From contig NC_065557.1 of assembly GCF_022605725.1 (NCBI RefSeq), positions 22,385,256 to 22,449,255 of the forward strand: a DNA stretch of 64,000 nt, written 5' to 3'. A model generated the notes under the pieces. It made no database searches and was not told the DNA's origin. It saw only the letters and a program-made list of their open reading frames with translations. Every line of letters starts with the position of its first letter. Positions within the stretch are counted from its first letter, which is position 1. This document shows, piece after piece, positions 55,571-64,000 of this stretch. A program made the translations under genes and the position numbers. Source of the stretch: Anthonomus grandis grandis (Eukaryota; Arthropoda; Insecta; Coleoptera; Curculionidae).

Positions 55571-58500
55571 ATCCATAAATATACATTTATTTAGAGAAAA
55601 AAATTAGCGAATATACCTAAAGGGATATGTAACCGAAAGAAAAATTGACAAACTAAATTTTCAAGTAGAAGTACACTTTTTTTATTCAAAAAAAGTGATA
55701 CTATTTGATAATTGATAGATCCGGCGTTGTATACACCTTTTTACCTGAACGTCCTGGAGATTTTTAATCTCGTTACAATATAACAAAAATCTCGGAACCA
55801 ACATAAACATATACAGATAAGTAACATAAAACATATAGATGGATCTTATATTCATAAATCTATATTATACCAACTGTCAAAAGTCTGAATTTTAGTATGA
55901 TAAGGATTTTTACAAGGGGAATTATCTATTTATTGAATTATTGTAAAGAATCTTATTTATAAAAAAGTTATTGATTTTAGTTAAAAATTGATATTATAAA
56001 AAATATTGGTGGATGTAATTGGACATGTTAATTATAAGTTACACCAAAATTTTTAAACAATAGAGCTTTTCTGTTTAGACCAAAGAAAATAGATTATCGT
56101 TGAGGCCAGCTACAAATAAGAAATCTGCTTACCTATGAAACTTATTACTTACTCGTTAGAAAATCTAATATAGTGTAACTTAGCTAAAAGCATTTTGTGG
56201 CAAATAGTATTACAGGCTTTGCTAAGAAAATTATCAGAATATTTTATTGATTTTTCTTTATATCTTTATTTTAATTCTGATTGGCAGTTGAATATTATTT
56301 TATTTTCTTCTACAATTTTTTTTTGATTGTAATATACTATATTTACTTTTTTTTCAATTGTTTTAGAGGTGGGTCATCTGTTTAAAAAAAAGATAATGAT
56401 AAATTACCCCATTTGCTTCAGTGAAATATGTCAATAGAAAGAAATAACAAATTTTATCAAACTAATACAAACGATAAAACATTCTACAATCTACTAAGAA
56501 CTACCAGAAACAAACTGAAATCTATAATAGGAATCGGAGCGAACATTGATTGCAGAATTTTTGGCAAAGAATATTAAACAATCTATTGAAATCCATATAA
56601 AAACACAACGTATATTGATGCAGGATAGAGAGGTGATAACATTCACGTATTAAATTATATTGCGTGGGGAAAATAAGTTTTTTCAGGCTTAGGGGTATTT
56701 GGGACAAGGGCTTAACCTCAAAGGCGAAAAACAGCTTTAATGCACTAATGTTCTAATGCACCATAATGTTTATGTTAATTTTGTAGTTTCGACTGCTTAA
56801 TTTCGAGGCTCTCCTTATATATTATGCACTAATATAAGATTTACAAATTCCCGTATTATACCTTGCATAATAAATTTGCGTAAAAAGCTTTGATGTTTGG
56901 CTGATTTATGTGACGTCACATTGTAACTTTTAGTATTTTTTTTTAAATGTTGAGTTATTTTAATTAAATTTTATTTAGTCGATAGTGAATGTGTATTTAA
57001 TAGAAGTATCTCCTTATTTAGCTTTTTAAAGATATTAAGTGTATATTTATTTATTTATTATGTCGTCTATCTTATATCCTGATCATATTATCAAGATTTA
57101 CAATCTAGATAAATTTCAGTAAAGCAATAGTTATCTAGTTAGATGCTTTTGGTGGGAAGATACTATAGTTTGGATAAGCTTTGATGATATTCCTGATGTT
57201 ATTTTTTAACGAGGTAGTTTCTGCTAAAAGCTATATATTATAAACATTCTGCAACAGAATGTTATACCTTTTTCCTTTTGTTATTTATTGGAAAAAATTA
57301 TGAAATTCCTTAAAACTATAAATTCTATATTAACTCCCTAAACACTTACAGAATAATTCAATTATATTTCTGAGGAGAATGTCCAGAATCTGTATTTAAA
57401 TATGCAGAGACATAAATACTTAGTCTGCTAGAAAAGTAAGAGTTATCCAGAATGAATATAAAAGTTTGCATAGAATCGATAAGTTATTGTCATATTATCT
57501 AAAGAAATAAAAAAATAATCATTTTGTTATTTAAAATAAAAAAAAATGGCAGCATAAAAAAGTAATAAAATTATTTTTTTTTTATTAAAACCTATATAAA
57601 TTTAAGTAAAAGAAAATGCGATAATTATTTTTAGTGATTTATTTCAAGTTAAAAAAAATATACATATATTCTGATTAAATGGAAAAGTTATGATTTCTCA
57701 ATATTGCGATTTGTAATAATAAAACAGGGTTTATTCAGAGTAAAAAAACCGAAGTGGTTTTTAAACAAGAAATTGTAATCAAAGATAATGAGCGGTTAAT
57801 GACAACGAATATCTTCCCAAAAGCAATAACTGTTCCCGCAAGAAAATGTTTTCAAAATTTAATGCCATTTTAGGGAGCTAATGAGGTCCATGGTAATAAG
57901 GACGCCTTCCATCGATTTAACGAAATACGCCAGAGGTGTAAGTGGCATATCAATGAGAAATATAAGAGAGATATGTATATATTTGTTTAAATAATTGTAA
58001 AGTTAAAAATAGGTCTATTTTTATTACTTTTAAAATAATTAACAGGGGCTTACTACTTTTTTCAAATATTTATTTAAATTTCCAAAAATAGATACCTAAA
58101 AATGCAAGCATATCAAGAATTTCTTGACCCTGATAATAAATGGTTCTTTAAAAATGTAAGAATTGAAACTTAAGGATACGGTTTATTTTTCTAGAAAATG
58201 TGTAAAGTAGCATTGTCTTTGATAGTAAACGAAAGTCATATATATGTCCAAGACAACTTAACATGAGTAGAAATATGATTCTGTTTCTGCTATAAAGAAC
58301 CTCTATCCAAGACCGTATTTTTTGATGTTTGAATTATTGTACCGTTATTTATGGCATGTTCTGGTATTTATTTCTTGACTTGTTTATAAGCAAAAATTAT
58401 AATATTTATAGAACTCATTCATTTGATTTTTTCATCTTCCTGACCCTGTTTATCAGGGTCCTTATAGATTGAAACTTCTTGGACTTGGTTCGTTAATCCT

Positions 58501-59566
58501 TCAAGATGGCTACAAACTACATTTTTGTAGCTTTTTTTTATAATTTATTGTTTCTCGGCATAAGTGTGTAACTCAGTCAAAATTAATTCGGATTTAGTAT
58601 TATTAAACAAATATTTTACTAAATACATTTTGCTTCTTTTTTTTCTGTCTTAATAAATGAACTCTTTCTTTTGGGTAGATTTCGATCCGTTGTAGATGGA
58701 ACACTGGTAAGGTAAGAAATACCCATCAAGCTTTTTTAATTTAATTTATTGATGCAAACACTTACACGTTAATTAAAGTCAAGTCAATTAAAAATTATAT
58801 AGTGTTAAAAATCTAACAAAAAAAAACTTACCGTCTAATTTATAAGAGGATATTCAAATTAGTATTGAAGTGATCTGCAAATGAATAAAATACATTCAAA
58901 ATTGTTTACTCTAAATTTTAATTTATTAAGAGGAAAGTCCTTAACGGAGGTTGGCAAGGCAATAAAATACTTAACCCCATAGTAGCATCTCCTACTGCCT
59001 GTACTGGGATTCTAAAATTACGATTTGACAGGATTACCCGATACGACTGATTCCAAATAAAATTTTCAGTCGTGTCTTGCCAATTGCCTAGTTTTTTACG
59101 ATTTCTCGACGACACGCTTGAGTATATCGTATGCATCAGACGATATAGCTTCCTAATTATTTAATACGTGCATAATTAATGTGTCAGCATCCTTTTTTAA
59201 ACGTATTTGTTTCATTGATTGTTTATCAATAGTCATACCGGGTTTTCATTTGTTTATCAAGAAGCTTTCTTAAATATAACAACTAATAGATCTAATTCGA
59301 CCCTGTAAAATTTGGGTATTTTAAAATTAAACTTACGTGAGTATTGACAATGCAATTCATTTAGCGAGCTCCACCATGTATACAGGAAGAAATTGAGAGT
59401 ACCATGAAACAAAAATGTTTACGATTTACTGTACTTACCCATCTAATAAAAATTAAGTTTACTCACCGGGGAACCTCGGTCCCATTGATTCAGTCATGCC
59501 AACAACCATCAATATCATTACTTTATGTTTGCTAATAATTTACTTATTATTTAATACTTACTATTT

Positions 59567-59570
<4 letters not shown>
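55571..59570. other. AT-rich sequence, nothing recognised
   Basis: Four kilobases without a supported gene. A 72-codon minus-strand frame at 58918-59136 (starting MHTIYSSVSSRNRKKLGNWQ) has no family I know and no neighbours that support it. Confidence 0.4.

Positions 59571-59630
<60 letters not shown>
59571..59630. repeat. (AT)30 microsatellite
   Basis: Sixty uninterrupted bases of AT dinucleotide repeat. Confidence 0.97.
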
Positions 59631-59632
<2 letters not shown>

Positions 59633-59639
59633 TCTTTCT

Positions 59640-60170
59640 TCGACGACTAGCTAGTGTCCCCTAAAATAGTTAAGACCCCAGACGCTCCACTGCCACTAAG
59701 CAGTAAGCATCTCAACACTCGGAAACTAAGATAACATATACCGAGATCTTAGAATCCAAATGTGTTAATCGAGAGGACAAGTGAGGGCCCTATATAACTC
59801 ACAAGACCAACTCGAAGGAACTGCTCGGTCAAAGAGCATCCCTGTCGATTGCTACACAATCGACCACAACCTGGTAACACCTCGCTAAATAGCGACAAAC
59901 TCTGGTATACCTTAAAACTCTAGCCATGGACTTATACAACAACAATAAAAAATATTACTCATATTTCGACATGATTTGCCTGTGCACAAAACAATCACAA
60001 CCATTCTAATATCCACCTAGTGGACAAACACCACCACACCTGGTAAACTATGACCACTCTATATATATGGCTCTTTATAAGCCGAAGTGCCAGCACTCAC
60101 TGCCTCTTTTACTTTTTTGGGTCTCTCTCAATCTCTGCTTATATTATTATTTATATTTAAAGTATAGATT
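59640..60170 (+). other. Non-coding GC-richer block, LTR-like
   Basis: Composition differs from both flanks. Near the end a TTTATAAGCC TATA-like box (about 60082) is followed about 30 bp later by GCACTCACTGCC. The stretch begins near AGTGTCCCC. It could be a solo LTR read on the plus strand, but no second copy is present to prove it. Confidence 0.25.
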
Positions 60171-60219
60171 TTCAAGGACGTAAGACAATTCTAGAGCAGT
60201 TGAAATACTTTTAAATGAA

Positions 60220-60311
60220 TACAGGGTGTTTATAAAATATACGTTTATTAAATATATTGAATTACCTTAGGATATTTTACAAAGCCTATTTTCCACAACC
60301 TCCTGTCAATA
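60220..60311. other. Possible MITE end (TACAGGGTGT)
   Basis: TACAGGGTGTTTATAAAATA at 60223-60242 resembles the ends of mariner-type MITEs seen elsewhere here, but no inverted partner was found. Confidence 0.3.
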
Positions 60312-60514
60312 ATCATATATGCTTTATTGTCAAAAAATTACAAAATTTTGTAATAAACTGTTCTTGATGTTTGAAAACTTAATTCCCTGGAAACTGATCT
60401 TAAGGCAAAACATGCTGAACTTAATTTTTTATATAAGGCATTTATTAAGTCCCATTTTAGGGAGTAGTCAACATTAAGTCCCAAGAGCTTCACAGATTCT
60501 ACGATTGGTACGAT
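60312..60514 (-). pseudogene. CR1-like RT C-terminal fragment plus 3' end
   Basis: On the minus strand IVESVKLLGLNVDYSLKWDL, KLSSACFALRSVSREL and SRTVYYKIL match the C-terminal RT part of the element at 8.9-11.7 kb (VVESVKFLGL, KLSSACFAIRSISKEL, AKTVYYALF). It then goes straight to GACAATAAAGCAT, the same 3' terminus as that element (GACAATAAAGCATTTTGATT). It is a tiny, internally deleted copy fused in frame to Gypsy integrase. Confidence 0.8.
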
Positions 60515-62130
60515 ATTATTATATGCGAAACACCAATACGGTACCCAAGCACTCCAATTACTTGAACCTTTAGATATTTGCAATCGCAAATAAGCACCCA
60601 AATTTTTATGAGAGTTTTCTAGGGCACCTAGCGTTTCATGGTGGTGAGCTGTTGAATTTAATTGCTTTATATTAACCAACTTACAAGATTCCTTAAAGAC
60701 ATTTGATAAAAACTCTGTTCCTTTGTCTGTCACAACACTTTGGAGAATTTATACTTATTTTCAATATCTGTTGATAACGGGCCTACCAAATCAAGAAACA
60801 CTTTCTGGAAGGCTGCAGAGGCCGTCGTAGTTATTGTCAAGAGTGTTTTATTAGGTTTTGAGTGTTTACATATTTGACATTCATTGCACCTTTTTACAAA
60901 ACTTTCAACATCCCTCTGCATTCCTGGCTAAAAATAGCATTTCTTAATATTTTTATACATGCGTTTGACTCCTGCATGTCCTCCCGTGGGAAGGGTATGG
61001 TAGTCGTTTAATATAATCTGTATTAATTCAGGATTTGTAATTTTTTGAATGTCTTTTAAGACATAAATTTTTAAAGACGTTTTACATAGAATATTTTTAA
61101 CTTTCTTTAAATCACTTAGCATTTTATAATTTTCTTTATTTTTTAATAAAATTAAATTTTCACTATTATTTTGTGTACACATTTTATCCAGATTAAGCAA
61201 TGACTCACCTAAGTCAGACATTGTTCCATAATTCTGGTTAATAAAAATTGTTTGCAAACTTTCATCACAAAATATATTTTCATATTTATTAACGTTATTT
61301 TTATTTTCTACATTTCTACCTAGGTAATTACTTTTTAATGTCGTTAATTTTGTTTTCGGTACCGATTTTAACTCAATTGAATGTTTTGATGGTTTTAATA
61401 TTTCTGCTACAACAGGGTGATCAAGCCTGTTGCCTGAAGAAACATTATGATTTAAATTCTAAGCTTCCGCTTTTTTCGCTTGTGCTCTCGTCATTACATA
61501 TATTTTTTCATGTATTTTATTACTCATTTCTTTAAGGTCGTCGGATTTTAATATTATGCGAGAAAGCGCGTCAGCCGTAACATTATCCGGTCCTCTAACG
61601 TATTCCCCTGTAAAATCATATTCCTATAATAAAAGTCTAAATTTTGTTAACCTACTAGATGGGTTAACCATACTAAACAAATAAATTAACAGTTTATGGT
61701 CTGATAAAATTTTAATTTTTCTTGCGAATAAATAAGGCCTAAAATGTTTAACGGCCCAGACAATTGCCAACAACTCTTTCTCTATCGTGGCGTAATTTTT
61801 CTCTGATTTATTTAAAACTCTAGAAGCATAGGCTATTGGTTTATCATTTGCATTTGACAAAACACATCCCAAAGCCATGCCACTGGCATCGGTTCTTAAA
61901 ATGAATTCATTATCTAGAGAAAAATCTGGATACTGTAGTAGAGGTGGTTGTACGAGCATGCTTTTTAACTTTTCAAAAGACTCATTACATTCTCTAGTCC
62001 ATTTAAAATCTACGCCTTTTTTTGTTAATTGATTTAATGGCTGTGCGATGTAAGCAAAATTCTTAATAAGCTTTCTATAGTAATTTGCAAAAGCCACAAA
62101 ACTTTTGAAAAAAAAGTATTGCCTACAGAA
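60514..62130 (-). mobile_element. Ty3/Gypsy retrotransposon remnant B
   Basis: The minus-strand pol runs from the end of RT through RNase H and integrase. It is truncated upstream near 62110 and downstream at 60514. No LTRs, gag, protease or env were recognised. Confidence 0.8.
60514..62130 (-). pseudogene. Gypsy pol: RNase H and integrase (412/mdg1-like)
   Basis: RT end and RNase H (62100-61624): FVAFANYYRKLIKNFAYIAQ, FILRTDASGMALGCVLSN, YATIEKELLAIVWAVKHFRP and ILSDHKLL. A linker follows with VRGPDNVTADALSR (about 61560). Integrase: zinc domain HTLPTGGHAGVKRMYKNIKK and RCNECQIC (HHCC), first catalytic Asp in VFLDLVGPL. About 45 residues are missing, and then the second Asp follows in TDKGTEFLSN and the Glu in LGALENSHKNLG. 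The reading continues to YWCFAYNN, where it is joined to a CR1-like sequence. Damage is modest: a TAA at 61624, a stop near 60928, and the integrase deletion near 60735. By its integrase wording it looks closest to the mdg1/412 group, which is inference. Confidence 0.85.
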
Positions 62131-62159
62131 ACTGAAGAAAACTAGAAAATCGTAACTTT

Positions 62160-62260
62160 TAAAATTTATATGGGTGCCGTGACGTAGCGGTGAAGAGAAT
62201 CGACTGAACCACTTATTTGTCCAAATCCTGCATTGCGCGTGCAAAGAGTACCGCACGCAG
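62160..62260 (+). repeat. tRNA-like SINE head (tentative)
   Basis: GTGACGTAGCGGTGAAGAGA resembles a tRNA A-box region, and TTGTCCAAATCCTG about 30 bp later resembles a B box (GGTTCRANNCC). It is GC-rich relative to its flanks and adjoins the truncated Gypsy B. It could be an SINE or any GC-richer insert; the internal promoter match is imperfect. Confidence 0.3.
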
Positions 62261-64000
62261 ATAAACCTTGATAAAGAGACAACACCACATTCACTTAATA
62301 TAAAAGCAACATTTAAACAGGAACAACGTATTTATGAAGTTTTTTAAAATCAAAAAAAAATGCCGGAAATCTTAAAACTTACAGAGAAACACAACAAGAG
62401 GAGGTTTCAAACAGGACCTTCTGCACTTAACGCACGGCTAAATAAAATTAATGTGTCTAATAGAGCCTGACCTGTCATTAAAACTAAAAATTTGAAAATC
62501 TATTGGGAAAAGCATTTTTTAAGCTTAAATGTATAGCAAAATCAATCCAACTCAGCAGTATTACCACAAAAAAATAAGTGAGACTAAAGCATCTCCAAAT
62601 GGACCAGGAGAGTTTACCTCCAAATATTACCTTTATCTGTCAGAAAAAAAACATTAAAATTCCAACAGACCATTGCAGAATTAACGATTAGCTAAACTGA
62701 ATCGGTGTCTTGGAAGCTAACTACTTTTGATAACTTTTTATTGTAAATAGATGAACCGTAAATGAATAAATAAATTACTTAGATAAACTCAGATAATGAC
62801 TAGAAAACGATGAGTCGGCTAACATTTTTTTTATAAACATTCACCATGGATTGAGGTGTATGAGTTATTGTATTATCGGATTGAATAATTTGACTTCTTA
62901 AATGTTCCAAATATGCGCAAAAGCCTATTTCTTCTTTTTTTTAATAATTGCGCATATTAAATAATTTATTTTTTATTTAAATATAAGGATATTAGGTCAA
63001 AAAATAAAAACAAGTGCAAAAGATATTGAATCAAAAATAAATTCCACCATTTTCTTTAAAGTTAAACCAAAATATTTTCGTTATTGGGTATCAGGAAAGG
63101 TGCTGTTATGTAAACAAAAAACGAAGAATAAATTCAGCTATATTTTTCTATTCCAGAAAATATGTTGTCATTTATCCACATACCGCGGCTTACTGTACTT
63201 TGCGAAAAAACTAACCTACACTGAGGTAGGTCAAGACATTGTTGGAAATTGGATTTTGAAAGTCTGACTGAAGATTAGTCTGGGTTATTCTCAGATTTGT
63301 TGCGAAAATTCGAAGCTTTAAGTATAAATAAAGGAATATTATTGCCTTTACAAGTTTTATTTTATTCGAATCTTGACCATTGAACTAAAAAATGTACAAA
63401 TCTAACACCGTACATTCACCAGATCTTAAACGCTTTTTGATTTTACTTATAGTAGGAGGGAATGTTGAGATGGAATACTTGGTATATTTCTTAAGATGTA
63501 TTAAATGTCTTAAATTTATAACTACATAGGTGAAGGCTGAATAGAACTTACACCTTGTGCTATTGGCTTTTATTTACCCGAACGGTTAACTCCACATGTA
63601 AATTTTATAGGTAGATTTTACGTTTTAATCAAATAAATGTTATTTGATGTTTCTTAAAATTCAAAATACATAATGGATATTAACTATTTTACGTAATATC
63701 CCTAATATAGTCATTCAGGAACCAATAACTATTTTTTATTTATAATTTTTAAATATAATTCGACATACTCTGGAAAAGTGGGAATTTAAGAGAAAATAAT
63801 TCTTTAAATTTTAAGTATTGCTACATTATTAAAATTTTATATTTTACGTAATTTTTAGCAAATTATTTTATTTTAATTAACGTTGTGGTTATTTAATATG
63901 ATTTTTATTATATAAGTTTCCTTCCTTTTTGTTGAAAATTATAATTCTATCAGCATTATAGTATGGTATAGAATAATTAATAAATCTAGTTAAAAATATA
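62261..64000. other. AT-rich sequence, nothing recognised
   Basis: No gene or repeat structure was seen to the end of the window. Confidence 0.4.

Noticed and set aside
58918..59136. 72-codon minus-strand frame as a gene
   Set aside because: No known family, no splice sites or promoter noticed, and length within chance for this much sequence.
51150..62130. Gypsy remnants as endogenous retroviruses
   Set aside because: Only pol-type (and faint gag) sequence was found, with no envelope-like frame, so plain LTR retrotransposons are the simpler reading.
1..64000. CRISPR arrays, bacterial operons, rRNA or tRNA genes
   Set aside because: No regularly spaced identical repeats, no closely packed intact genes and no convincing cloverleaf were found. 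The genes seen have introns.

Overview
This is eukaryotic, AT-rich (by eye roughly two-thirds or more A+T), intron-bearing DNA without operons. Every transposon family recognised here (P, PIF/Harbinger, Ginger2, DD41D mariner, piggyBac, Tc1, Jockey/CR1-type non-LTR elements, Ty3/Gypsy) is common in arthropods, and their mixture suggests an insect, possibly a beetle. That is inference; no host gene gives a species-level clue. The window is essentially a graveyard of transposable elements. I found no intact protein-coding gene, no rRNA or tRNA gene and no CRISPR. One GC-rich exon-like island (6.29-6.59 kb) and one TATA-type promoter (32.77 kb) are the only candidates for non-transposon genes.

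Layout. 0.8-1.7 kb: short P-element derivative. 2.0-5.9 kb: decayed Tc1 element, split around a complete mariner-like element with TIRs (3.0-4.7 kb) and a SINE/RTE-type tail. 8.8-12.7 kb: P-element copy with an 8-bp target duplication, itself invaded by a CR1-like retrotransposon. 13.4-16.5 kb: DD41D mariner containing a piggyBac transposase remnant. 17.0-18.0 kb: second mariner-like transposase. 18.8-21.9 kb: complete Harbinger element whose two genes are interlocked through each other's introns. 22.4-25.5 kb: split DD41D transposase around a long-inverted-repeat element. 27.5-31.5 kb: Ginger2-type element with about 270-305 bp TIRs and a MITE in its intron. 35.2-40.2 kb: several Jockey/CR1-like reverse-transcriptase relics in both orientations. 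42.2-50.2 kb: a non-LTR retrotransposon carrying two nested DNA transposons, a DD41D element with about 327-bp TIRs and the best P element, with 23-bp TIRs and a five-exon THAP-domain gene. 51.1-55.1 kb: Gypsy remnant with a MITE insertion and a direct duplication. 60.3-62.1 kb: second Gypsy element, fused in frame to a CR1-like tail. The rest is AT-rich sequence in which I recognise nothing.

The strongest findings are a P superfamily in three copies, two with 8-bp target duplications that I could pair exactly; the mutually nested transposase and MADF/BESS genes of the Harbinger element; and the layered insertions, which give a relative chronology. All coding regions carry stops, frameshifts or deletions, so each is called a pseudogene. 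Family assignments come from motifs read by eye, without database searches.
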